Source: Powellomyces hirtus (taxonomy: Eukaryota; Chytridiomycota; Chytridiomycetes; Spizellomycetales; Powellomycetaceae). From it: a stretch of DNA of 64,000 nucleotides. Positions within the stretch are counted from its first letter, which is position 1, and the number at the start of each line of letters is the position of its first letter. The stretch spans positions 124,001 through 188,000 of the forward strand of contig JAHLKG010000027.1 in the NCBI GenBank assembly GCA_025526995.1, read 5' to 3'. Shown here piece after piece: positions 46,561-57,740 of this stretch. A model generated the notes under the pieces. That model worked only from the letters and a program-made list of their open reading frames with translations. It was not told the DNA's origin and ran no database searches. A program made the position numbers and the translations under genes.

Positions 46561-47030
46561 ACTTCGAATCGAAAATCGCGAGCTTCTAGGCTCCGCACAA
46601 CCATAACATCGCATGCAATCCGCACTGCAAAGGACCAAAACCATGCTGTCAGTATCCTCTCGGGCGGATAACCTCCCTGTCCTCGTATATTGAAAGCTCA
46701 ACCGGGTTCACGGCTGCTCTCGAAAACCTTTTAATGTCCATGCACAGTGTAAAAGATCAAAATGCAAGTAGTACATATCTTGTCTGTTCGCTAAATGGGA
46801 TCGGAGAGTGTAAAATGAATGACAGACCCTGTTTGCATTGCGCAGTATTTCAGTTGTGTGACATTGTTATAACAAACGTTTGAGCCCTATGTGACACTGT
46901 GTGACGGAGCGGGGCTTGAGTATCCACTCCGAAAATTAACGTTAATTCCAAAGAGCAAATTCGAATACAGGAAACGTCCGTTGCACTCTCGTATTTTGTT
47001 CTCCTAGTATCGATAGAGATTGCTACGTTC
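46561..47030. other. Intergenic region, no gene seen
   Basis: 3' flank of prefoldin 6 and promoter of the Rho-like gene. No coding, RNA or repeat signal that I can support. Confidence 0.5.
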
Positions 47031-48507
47031 ATGGGCGGACAAAGAAAAAAGCTCGTGGTTGTCGGTGACGAGCGAGTTGGGAAGACCGCCTTGCTTCTGG
47101 TCTACTGTGGAGCACCATTTCCCGAACAGCATTTCAGCACAGTCTCCGATTCCTATACGAATGCCAACTCCCAGTACTACGAACTATGTGACACAGCGGG
47201 CACGCAGGAGTTCGACAGGCTGAGACCATTCTCGTATGACAACGCGGACGCTTTCCTTATCGCATTCAGTATCGACGATCCGCTATCCTTAGAGAACGTG
47301 GAGGAAAAGGTTTGTGCGCAGCATTCCACGAAGGGCCTGACTTGCCCTTCGATGTCGCAACACTGAGTATAGTGCTGATCCTGTTAAACTTTAGTGGGTT
47401 CATGAAGTCCGGTACTTCAGCGCGAAAGTTCCCATTCTGCTGGTCGGCTTGAAAAGAGACTTGAGGTCCGACCCAGAAACTATCCGTAAGCTGGCCCGCC
47501 AGCAGCTGAAGCCAGTTCAGTACGAGGAGGTAGGTACACATTAGCCAATTAACCCCATTTTGGTTTAGTCGCTAACGGAACATCGGCTTTGATAGGGCAT
47601 GGAAGTGGCGAACCGAATAGGAGCATATCGATACGTTGAATGCAGTGCAAAGCTCAATTCTGGCATAGAGTCTGTCTTCCAAGGGATGCGTCAATCTCTG
47701 GATGAGGGAGATCGACAAAAAATGGATGTAGAACTCAGGAATCTGCCAAAGGGATCAAAACAACAATCCACGTTGAGAAGAAGGCGGAGCTCAATGTCAT
47801 CGGCAGCGCCTTCTCTGAATGAACGTACGTCAGAAGCTGGCGAGGTGACAGCTGGTCCGTCCATCGCTGAAACCAACGGCCAAGGAGGATTCGCAGACAT
47901 TTCAATGGAATGTCTGATCGAGAACTCGGTTAAGTCTCGACGATCGTTGAGAAACGAAACAAGCCACTCGACACTGCAAAGCGAGACTACCGCCACGTCA
48001 TCAGACAGTGCCAGCATAGCGTCAGCTCCCAGTACCGTCAATGGAGACCAGCAGACCGATCCACCATATGGCCTCGAAAAAGTAGAAAACCAGTTGACGC
48101 ACAAAAGTTCCATTGGCGCCATGTCAGTCTCATCGCGAAAATCGGCTCCAAAATCCATTCCCGGAGATCAACAATCAACCCGCGAGGGATCTCTCAGCCG
48201 GAGACCAAGTCGCTTGACGCGCCGGAGTTCCGTCGGCGCTTTATCAGTTGCATCAGCGGCTCTAGCACCACTCTCAAAAGGCCCCGAAGAGGACGGAACA
48301 GCGTCGCTCGCTAAACGACCCAGTGTGCGATCTCTCCTCACCCTTTCCCAGCAAAGGCCGCGCCATTCCGCCTCTCTCAAACGTCCCACCTCATCAACAC
48401 CTTCCCCAACCGCCCCGCCATCCACCGTGAAGCCTATTACTGGCGCACAACTCTCCAACACCCCAGCGAAACCGAAAGGCTCAGGAGGATGTTGCATTAT
48501 CTCGTGA
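47031..48507 (+). CDS. Divergent Rho-family GTPase with long tail and CaaX box, probably hydrolysis-deficient
   Basis: Three exons (47031-47309, 47395-47529, 47596-48507) join in frame to 441 aa. G1 is GDERVGKT (residues 12-19), G3 is DTAGTQEFDRLRPFSY, G4 is GLKRDLR and G5 is ECSAKL; EFDRLRP.SY and VPILLVGLKRDLR place it near Rho/Rac. At the positions of Ras Gly12 and Gly13 it has Glu and Arg, and the residue after DTAG (Ras Gln61) is Thr. The segment between switch I and DTAG is about five residues shorter than in Rho proteins. About 250 Ser/Arg/Thr-rich residues with repeated RRSS(V/M)(G/S)A motifs follow, then GGCCIIS, a CaaX box with a Cys neighbour for prenylation and possibly palmitoylation. 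Loss of Gly12 and Gln61 equivalents implies a slow or absent GTPase, as in Rnd proteins. Confidence 0.85.
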
Positions 48508-48648
48508 TCCGTTTTCGGAGAATTTGAAGAACCTCATAACTTAGGGTGGGCATCCTAGAATCATTTTTGATCTGACCACATGTATTCTTGTACAAATCAT
48601 ACTTTTTGTCAGTCTAACCCCGCGCGGTTACGTAAGTTATCGTCAGTT

Positions 48649-48660
48649 AACCCTAACCCT
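48649..48660 (-). promoter_or_regulatory. Telobox-like double TTAGGG (AACCCTAACCCT) before the capping-enzyme gene
   Basis: Two tandem CCCTAA units lie about 45 bp upstream of the capping-enzyme start. Too short for a telomere; more like a Tbf1/telobox promoter site. Confidence 0.4.
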
Positions 48661-48703
48661 GAATTTCGATTCCAAACCATTCGATTTAGCTCAACCTACA
48701 ACG

Positions 48704-50367
48704 ATGCTTCCTGAAATTCCTGGACATCAAGTGCATGGCTCAAAACTGCATGGCCTTCGTACTACCGTCTCTCGGCTTCTCGGCTCCAAAAGCACTGGGT
48801 AGTGATCTCTCACTTTGCAATTAGCCAAGCGGCGGCCAATGACACCGTGTCGCACTTCTGACGTTAAACTCACACCGCAATCAATCGATAGGTTCGCCGG
48901 GGCACAACCGATCAGTTTTAGTGCTCAGCATTTGGAGGAGCTCAAGAACGAGAACTACTTTGTGAGCGAGAAGGCGGATGGAATTCGATGTTTGATGTTC
49001 ACGACGACGGATTCCCAAGGAAGAGGCGAGACTTACCTTGTGAGACCACCTTCTATGATGCTTCTGCGCTATTCAATATTGCTTGGAACGCTGACATCCT
49101 TGGTTTTGATGCAAAATAGATTGATCGTCATAATGATTATTACCAACTCGATTTTGGACTCCCGATGGAACGGTCACGGCAATTTCACTATGACACGCTT
49201 ATGGACGGGGAGCTAGTGCTGGACATTTATGACGATGGGAGAGTAGGTTTCGTCGGGATGTCTTGTGACTGAAGGTCCTCGTTGGACTGACACACATGAT
49301 CAGAAGCTTCTGTGGTTTCTGCTCTTCGATTGCATGGCTGTGGACGGAAAATGCTTGGTTGACCGACCATATCACAAACGGTTGGGGGTAAGGTTCTTGC
49401 GAATTCATATGTCGATCAGTAGTCCAGCCTTTGACCATCAGGTCTCACAACAGCATCTGCGAGAGTTCATACTGAAACCATATCGTGAGCTACTACGCGC
49501 CGATCTGAACTACGCGCAACGGCAACCGTTCAGGTACGGCTACATCCGCACGGGACATGTTAAAAGCTCGGAAGCTAAACAAAGCTATTGGCTTTCGATC
49601 CAAGGATGGATCTCAAAAAGCTGCAGCTAGCATACCATTTGCAAGCAGTATTTGACGAAATCCCGACGCTCAAACACAAGTCAGATGGCATCATCTTCAC
49701 ATCCAAAGATGCAAGATATGGGCTTGGAACGTGTGATAAGATGTGGGTGAGCCGATTATCGCGCCGGGATCGCCCATGCGCGTCTGGCCGCGATGAAAGC
49801 TGTTGAGGGTAACATGGACTGACTGACCCACGGCAGGCTGAAATGGAAGCCCGCTGACGAAAACACGGTTGACTTCAAAGTCAAAGTCATCGGGGACTAC
49901 AATAAGCCAATATTTGTCCTGCAGCTCTGGCAAGGGAATGACACATACACCGACCATGGTATTCTGAAGTTATCGCCGGATGAAGCAACAAGGTACAGAC
50001 TCGATGTCCAGGAAATCAGACATCATGCCCAAATCCATTCATGTGCTATACTTTATGCGTTGCTAGTTGGCTCCAAGATCCACCGGACGGTCGCATTATT
50101 GAATGTCGCTACGACCCTGAATGGGCCACCGAATGGAGATTTGCTCGTTTCCGTGATGACAAAGCGCATGCCAACCACATCAACACGTACGAAAAGATCA
50201 TGATCAGTATTAGGGACGGCGTAAGTAAAGATGAGGTATGTACCCATGTTTTCTATGGTATGGCTACATCAGTTCATGCTGGTAACCACCGCGCGCTGCA
50301 GCTGTTGAACACTGCACCAGACATTCGCTCACGATATAAAGAGCGGGAGGCGCGTGAACGGCGATAG
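48704..50367 (+). CDS. CEG1: mRNA capping enzyme, guanylyltransferase subunit
   Basis: Nine exons (48704-48798, 48892-49039, 49120-49242, 49304-49387, 49442-49533, 49605-49742, 49837-49992, 50067-50235, 50302-50367) join in frame to 356 aa. The enzyme transfers GMP from GTP to the 5' diphosphate end of nascent transcripts. It begins MLPEIPGHQV and has motif I EKADGIR with the GMP-accepting Lys, motif III DGELVLDIYDDG, motif IIIa LLFDCMAVDG, motif IV SDGIIFTS and motif V LKWKPADENTVDFKVKV. An OB-fold lid follows (DPPDGRIIECRYDPEWATEW, with WRFARFRDDK). There is no triphosphatase domain, the fungal arrangement in which a separate Cet1-type enzyme supplies it. Confidence 0.95.
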
Positions 50368-50612
50368 TTGGCAGTAGCCAAGCACTTCAGAGCAAACGTT
50401 ATATCATTGCATAAACGGTAATCATTATTGTCAGCGGGACTAGAATGTATGATTCAGAATAGACGAGAAATGCAGGTACAGCAGTACAGTCTATTTTGGG
50501 ATGGATAGTCTACGCTAGATGTCAAAAGTCGGAGTCTGTGACAAAGTCTAATCTGAACTGCGCCCGCGCAGTAGGCAAAGAAGAGCTCTACTAAGCATAA
50601 TAGAAGCAACGC

Positions 50613-51930
50613 TCAGGATAAGCGCTCTTTCAACGCCCACAAGAGCAGACCGACGTGCAGAGAGAACTGGTCGATGACGTATCTCTTTGTGTCCTGTTAA
50701 ATTAACAGTTACATCCTGATCCTACAGCAACGATGATACATGAGCTCCTACCCGATGCAATAAGCGGTAAAGGGTTGTCAGCAAAAGGTGCTCCACTGGC
50801 ACTTGCAACAGCTCCAACCGCATGATTAGCTCCTCGGCGTACATGTCGTCGTCGTCTGCGTCGACAGGGCCCCAGTCATGACATTGTGGCAACGCTGCCC
50901 ATTTCCCAAATGCATTGATCGCATCGATAGCCAGTCTGAACAGATCCTCATTGTTGCTTCCTGAGACTTCGATGAGGAAGTCATATTGCGCTCGGATTGC
51001 ATCCAAAACCAGTGGAGCTGAGTTCCTCAGACCCAGGCGGACGCAATCCAACATTTCATCATGAGATCTACTCAAGCCCAGTCGCAGGTTATTGAGGCTT
51101 GAAAAGATAATCTGCACAGTATCCTCCCACTGCATAAAGATTCTGTCTGCAACGTCCGGATCGTCATCTGACCGTGGGAATGGGCGATACTCGTCGAGTC
51201 GAACGTTCCAGACCTGCAGCCTTTCTAACATTACATCGCAATAACCTTTCCAAGTTGAGTTCACTAGGTGGCGCACCTCATACAACTTCCAACAAAATGG
51301 ATGCCAGTCCTCAACACCATCATTTGTGTACACTTCCACGGGAAGGCCAACCATCACCGGGTGGAAACAGCTTCCGCAAATACGTGTGTCGGGATGTTCC
51401 TCATGGTATATATCCCAAAAGACACAGAGGTGATAATCATCTGGCCAAAGATATTAGATATTGATCACATGATACTCCTTGTTTGCGAACTGCACCATCA
51501 CACAACAGAATTATCGACCCTGGCCGCCAAGGGGGCCGATACTGGTGGCAGGGAACCCCGTGGCAATGCTAAACGTAACAAGAATATCAAGCCATTGAGT
51601 ATTGTTTTTAAGTTGAATGGCACATCCCGTGGCACAGAATTTGCTCACCGCACAAGTGAAGCATTCCTTATGATAAAACGCAGAGAATTCGGCCCTGGCA
51701 TTTTCAACGATCAGCATTCCACACGCCGTGCATTCCTGCTCCGGTGCGCGTGCGGTGCAAACTTCAAGCAAGCTGGACGTAGTCCTCAAAAGGAGCTCGA
51801 CGGATCGGAGGAGACTTGTAGAAGATGACTTTTTGCAAACTTTCCCCATTGGCAAGATGGACCTGTGGGAAGAAACTTGCCAGCCGTAAAAGTCGGGGGC
51901 ACGCGTGTGAACAGCCGACGCGCCATCCAT
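50613..51930 (-). CDS. LIM-like zinc-binding protein with C-terminal helical domain
   Basis: Several exons; certain ones are about 51930-51650 (start region to the first zinc motif), 51440-50752 and 50693-50613. The first carries CTACGMLIVENARAEF then FYHKECFTC, the first half of a LIM-type zinc finger. The second opens with YHLCVFWDIYHEEHPDTRIC and CGSCFHPVMVGLPVEV and HPFCWKLYEV, a further Cys/His set. The remainder is a ~180-residue acidic, helical region (LGLSRSHDEMLDCVRLGLRN, LRLELLQVPVEHLLLTTLYR) ending YVIDQFSLHVGLLLWALKER. Joining of the small middle exon was ambiguous. LIM domains mediate protein contacts, often at actin structures; nothing more can be said. Start could also be the ATG at 51849. 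Confidence 0.6.
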
Positions 51931-52149
51931 CCTCAGACCGAGCTGAGCCCCAGAAGCGGAATGCCTTCTAACGTTCAACGAGATGCAACTTGGGTATTCA
52001 GAGCTTCCATATATAACGCGAGCGCTTCTTTACTGGCAGGGCTATCTCTTTAATGATAAGTACATTTGTTGTCGCCTTCGGCAACCGCACCGGCGATCGG
52101 CCCTTAAACGTCGCTAATCTATAAATGGTGTGCAGCATATATACCTACC

Positions 52150-53108
52150 CTAAGCTGAAGCCGACTGAGGGCGTCCTACGGACGGCATTTTCAAGCCATT
52201 ATCTTTGAAGTTGTCCCACACTCCGTACGCCCCAACTATGCCTGCCAGGATACCGCCAGTGAGGACTGCTGGTCGTAAACCAGCTGATGGAGGATATTGT
52301 CAGAGATTGTGAAACAGTCTTCAGTGCTGCAACGACGGGACTCACCAGTCGACTTGAACAGAAGTCCGCTTGTGAATGCCGCACCAATGTGATTGAAATA
52401 GTCTGACTCGCCTCCACGGAGCATCTCAAACGTGTTGTCAAGCAAGGCCCATCCCATTGCTAACAAGCAAGACGATCAGATTAGATACTTAAATAATACC
52501 TCGTGCCATCGTGGTGCGACATTTTTCTTCATTCCAACACTTACTCAGAATACCCATGGAGTTGGCAGCCCATGGACCGTATCGGGTGGTTTGATTGAGA
52601 ATGTTGTTCATGCGGACCTTCAAATTTGGTACTTGGGCTGTCCGCAATCCTCGCAGAGCACCGTAAGCTCCTCCAAAACTCAAACCTACAAGGGACATCT
52701 CGTCAGCAACATGCGTAACAACGTCTACCGAGCATTCCGACAACTACCTCCAAGGTACGCAGTTCCAACACCATACAGCAGTTTGTCGTAGTTTGTTCGC
52801 ATGGGCAGAGGTCCAAACGTTCCAGTTGGGGGCTGGTTTCCTTGCAAGCCGAAGGGGTTGTCCGAGAGGTACAGCAGCTCCACATCGTCCTGCGGCACGG
52901 GCGCAAGTTTCTGCTTGACGTTTTCCAGGTGATTGCTGCCTTGCAGATCAGCGAACATGTCTGACACAGTTATTGGGGAGTTTGGAGAGTGGGTTGTGGT
53001 GGACGCATCGTTGGGAAGCTCATTGGCAAAGGAGGATGGAGTTGGAGTTTCTTGCTGTGCAGGGGCTGAGTCCTTGCGACTACCACCGAAACCGAACCAG
53101 GAAGACAT
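52150..53108 (-). CDS. TIM23: Mitochondrial inner-membrane translocase TIM23
   Basis: Four exons (53108-52748, 52685-52554, 52459-52346, 52283-52150) join in frame to 246 aa. The N-terminal ~110 residues are polar and face the intermembrane space; they end TGTFGPLPMRTNYDKLLYGV, the stretch before the first membrane helix. The Tim17/Tim22/Tim23 domain has four hydrophobic segments: YGVGTAYLGGLSFGGAYGAL, the NSMAMGWALLDN helix, FNHIGAAFTSGLLFKS and AVLTGGILAGIVGAYGVWDN. The Gly-zipper pattern and the R.NSMA element fit Tim23. It forms the presequence translocase with Tim17 and Tim50. The metaxin and the uL23m gene in the window serve the same organelle but are not adjacent. Confidence 0.94.
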
Positions 53109-53488
53109 TGTTTGTATATGTATATATGTACGTGTTGAACGTCCAATGAACTGGGCCGAAAGTGGAAAATGAGCCAATGGGATTGTGTTAACTGCAAGGG
53201 CCGACGGGTAAGAAATGGTTGCTAAGCCTGCTGTCAGCGTTTCGTTTTCGTTCCGATTGCTCAAAGTGATGAAAAAACTGATTTTGTCACACGAGACTGA
53301 ATCCATCTTGCCTAGAGTTAGGCGGCGGGGCAGTCTTGCAAGTATTGACAGGATATTGACAGGATATCGATCAATCTTTGACAGCCTTTTTCGTACAAAA
53401 ACCCGTTATCATTAGTAGTGGAAATTCACATTATACACTGACAATTTCTCAGTGGCATCTGGTTGGCATTGGAGTACTCCGCAATTTC
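53109..53488. other. Divergent promoter region of TIM23 and the SMG6-like gene
   Basis: No gene seen. It includes a tandem doublet TTGACAGGATA (about 53345-53368). Confidence 0.45.
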
Positions 53489-56400
53489 ATGTCAGAAGCT
53501 GGAAACTCAGCTGTAACTCGTGAGGACGAAGACATCACTACACGTCGCCCACCTCGCTTGCGAGGGTACCTCCAGAAAGCCCGCACCTTAGATGCAAGGT
53601 TCGGTTTGTTTTTTGTGTATAATTACCCTGGTGCCCGGTGGTCTACTGAACATGAACCTAACAAGCAGTCTTTTCACAGTGATGACTCGTGCCTGTTTTC
53701 CGGAGACGATATTGATTCCGCAGATGGCGGGGCTGTCACGGATTCGTCCTCCTTAAACGACAGTGAGGAGGAATATTCCGGATCACGCAAATCTAATTCT
53801 ATAGAGTCCGATGGGTCCGAGTCATCTGAATCGCCTGCCATTACTGGCTCAACTAGTGATGAAGAAAAGCCTAGCGAAGAACCGATCACGTCACACGCCG
53901 GTGCTTCGAAGCAAGTGGAGAAGGAGTCGTCGAATACAGCGGCCAAACCAACGCCTCCGTCTACTAGAAGGGTCAGAGGACGTGGAGCTGTAGGGCATGG
54001 AATGTACGCTGATTCTGACAGTTGTCTTTCCTATGAGGATGACGGGCTCAGAACGGACTCCCGAAAGAGAAATGAGCGCGTAAAGGAGAGCCGCCCAAGG
54101 CGTGATCAGACCGACCATCCTAGACTCTTTGATTATAAGAGCGGCTCCAGCTCACCCAAACGGCCCCGACCGGTTGGACGGGCACCCGTCTCTGGTAGTC
54201 GTCAGATCTCTGAGAGTCCAAGTAGGAGCCAGAGACAGAGGAAGGACGCAGGCAAAAGTGGAAATGCATCGCGGATTCCTACTCGAAATGTCCACAGCAT
54301 AGAATCGCCTGATTCACGCTTGAGTCACAAGCTGTCCCACCGGCGACGATCAGAGTCACCTCTGCGCCAAGGTGACAGGGGACGGCGCACGGTCGATGAA
54401 GCCGACGCGACAGGGGCTCGATCGAAAAAGACGATGGAAATCAATTCTGATTTGGAGGTCGGTACATTATTATGAAATGAGCAAGATGACATTGTTGATG
54501 AAGAATTATAGGGCCCACCGGTGAATACGCTTCCCACTCTCAAAGAGACTTATAAACGGATTTGCGCTTACGAACTCGCGCTGAAGGGCAGTCATCAAGC
54601 TGAAATCATCTCCCGCTCAGAGTACAGCGTGGAAACGATACGTCGCGAGAACGCGCGGAAATTGGCGTGAGTGCAGGAAACTTTGAATCTCAGGCATTTC
54701 CCCGGTCATGATAGTAACTTTGGATGATAATCCTCATGTGCATGATGTAGGTATTGCAAGCTGTGCATTTCGCTGATCAAGCATGACTACAAGCTTGGTG
54801 TCAAATATGACCTGGAGACCAGACTTTGGAGGAACGGCGTGTATAAGGGCATAGAGCAGCTCAGACGCAACTTGCAGACGGAGGGTTCATCACTTCAACA
54901 AGAAGTACGACTAGCCTGGCTGGACTTCATCGAAAATGCCGAGGCTTTGTACACGGACGCCATCCTCGCTATGAAAGCTACATGGGACTCGAAGCTTTCG
55001 AAATCTTCAAAAACCGGCAGCTCACCATCGCCGATCTGGCATCGCACGATAAATTATTTGGGTGACCTCGCCCGCTACAAGAGCGTCTATCTGCATGAAG
55101 ACTCTCGTGCCCTCGCGAAAGTCAAAAATTGGGCTCCTGCAAATAGAATGTACAAAGAAGCATCCTTACTGGCGGGCCACAACGGTATGGCACGTTTTTG
55201 TTTCATACGTTCTGGACCCTCCAATACTCATCGCAATGTCAACAGGCCTATATTACAATCAGCTAGCAATCATAGCAATGTACTCGGAATCGTTTTCAGA
55301 TGCATTTCACTTCTATCTCCGGAGCTTGACAGTGAAGCTTTCATTTCAAAGTGCGAAGGATGCGCTCACTTTGCTTTTCGAGGCGAATCGCAAGCGCCTG
55401 GAGAACGGGAACACATTGTCGAGGAAGCATCAACCTGCAAATGGTGCAACTGAACGCATACGCCTGCAGTCGCTGTTCATCAGACTTCATGACATCTTAT
55501 ACACAAAGATCAGGTATGTTGGCTCGTCTAGCCATGTTTGACCATAACTTAACCGTTCGCGTACAGCACCGAGAGATTTTTGGACACTTTTTCATTATTT
55601 TCAGGACAACTGAGTAAATGTAGTTCTGTCATGGCATCAAGATCAAATGATGATGCAGGATTTCTGTTTGGACTTGCCGCAATCAATACATCGATGTCGC
55701 TTGCGGGCAAGTTTAGCAAACGTGAAGAGAATCTGGATCATCCAGATCTGTTGAAGGAATATCTCATTTCCATCACGTTGCATACACTGGAATCGTGCAT
55801 CAAGAGTCAAGTTACGATCTTGAGAGAGCATTATGAGGCCAGAACAACCCCGTCCACCCATGCCGCCTTCCTGTACATAAGTACCACCCTTATGTGGATT
55901 GCGACAATGGGGGACGATTGGAAGAGTTATCTTGAAACTCCGGTGAGCGAACATACGACCTCCAAACTTTGGACAATGACTTGTACTCATCAATTTTTCA
56001 CTGCTTCTGATAGAAATACAATCGTTTCTGGTCTTCGCTGGCCATCTTCTGCACAACTCTGAGCGAATGTGTTGCAGATAGAACCTATGCAGATTGTCCT
56101 CTGACTGTTCAGGGTATACTGCAAGCGGGGGGGCTGGTTCCGGAAGATTGGGAGCTCCACTGTTCTCTAGTGTTCTCTGCAAGCCACTCCAAACATGCGT
56201 TTGATAAGATTAGTTGCGGATCGTCTTCCGAGATTGATTCCTTCGTTGGGGCCCATATTAACGACTCTGGGGCTTGCTGCTTCCAAATGAGCGATCCTGA
56301 AATTAGCAGGGCCCGTATGTGGAGAATCTTGGCTATGGCACGGTGCATAGCTTCGGTACGTCACGAATACATGATTCCAGGCAACTGCTGTTGCTCATCA

Positions 56401-57458
56401 TAGTCCATCATACAGAAATCAAATGTGTTCGAATATGATCACGAACAGCACAGATTCATACACCAAAAGAAGCACGAAGCAATGGCGCTCGTTCCCTCCG
56501 TCGAAGACGTATGTTCCCTCTCCGTGGTTGATCCTGCCTCGGTCCGTCCAACATTAACCGTTCCTGTATAGTTGCCTCCTGGCTCATTTGAATCAGAAGA
56601 AGACGTAGAATATGAGCCATATGGAACAGAGAGGCAGACTGACGAGTATCAGGACGATGAGGACCTTGACGTGGGTGAAGAAGATGACGAAGCAATGCGC
56701 ACTCTGAAAGTAAGTACTGAAGATCTTTAGCCGTGAAAGCGCTTCGATACTGACGATAATTCTTTAGGCATTGCGGAACCAGCTTCATGGGGCATATGAT
56801 TCTCGTACCCGCATGTTAGCATCACAAGGTGGCAATGTCCGGGCTCGCTCCGCTCTCTTGAAACTTGTCCCGGGCAAAACCACGGTTGTTTTCGATACCA
56901 ATCTATTCCTGCACTCCATGAAACATGTGATCACAATTATTGAGTCTGGTCTGTGGGTTGTGAGCATACCTCTTGTCGGTAAGTTTCGTGATTAAACTTT
57001 ATCCACATGAGTTCCAAAATCTGTTTCGCATGCCGGGTAGAGCGCTGACTCATTTTCGACCTGGGATTACAGTCTTGACCGAGTTGGACGGACTCAAAGT
57101 CGGAGACAATTCAACCTCCATAGCTGCTCAACAGGCAGTATCCTACATTGAAGCAGAGTTTGGAGACCGAACACAAAAGCGCAAAAAGCCGTGGCTGAAG
57201 CTGCAAACAAGCCAAGGAAATTTCTTGCACGATCTCACGATCCGCACCGAAAGCTGGACCACGCATGTTGCGCAGAACCAACGACGAAGAAATAACGATG
57301 ACGTGATTCTGCAGTGCTGTTTGCATTTCAAGCAGAAAGCTGACCCCGCTGCAGTGGACAAGACGGTTAGCAAGGTGGTCTTGGTCACGGGCGATGTCAA
57401 CATGAAACTCAAGGCGAGGACCCTGGGGATTGATGTGAGGGACAGAATTCCTACATAA
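53489..57458 (+). CDS. SMG6/EST1A-like protein: EST1 14-3-3-like/TPR domain plus PIN nuclease
   Basis: Intron-rich gene. The start chosen is MSEAGNSAVTREDEDITTRR. The first ~330 residues are Ser/Asp/Arg-rich and disordered. From about 54510 an EST1-type helical domain follows: LPTLKETYKRICAYELALKG, RLWRNGVYKGIEQLRRNLQT, HRTINYLGDLARYKSVYLHE and AANRMYKEASLLAGHNG-like TPR units with NQLAIIAMYSESFSDAFHFY. The last part (from about 56770) is a PIN domain: TTVVFDTNLFLHS, VLTELDGLKVGD, NNDDVILQCCLHF and VVLVTGDVNMKLKARTLGID. All four acidic positions expected for metal binding are there, so the endonuclease is probably active, as in human SMG6, which cuts mRNAs during nonsense-mediated decay. EST1 homologues also act at telomeres. 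Internal exon borders were not all checked. Confidence 0.88.
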
Positions 57459-57740
57459 CGGCCCCTTCAAGATATGTCTGAGCGACCCCGTACCGTTGCA
57501 CCACGCTCATGCAGAACCGAAGGTGTGGCTGAATGCTCAATGACCTTCGACCTGCCACGCCATACACATCGCTATAGACATGGCTTCTTGTAGCATCAAG
57601 TATTATGCTTTTCTGTTATCTGTACAAAGTACAAGCTGTTACATCTATCATATCTAAGGAACAGTGTGCCTCTTCTCCTTCGATTTTGTACACTGCGGAG
57701 ACTTGCGCACCCGTCCAATGTGCTACACACTCCTTCGTTC

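Noticed and set aside
48649..48660. Internal telomere or chromosome end
   Set aside because: Only two TTAGGG units with ordinary genes on both sides.
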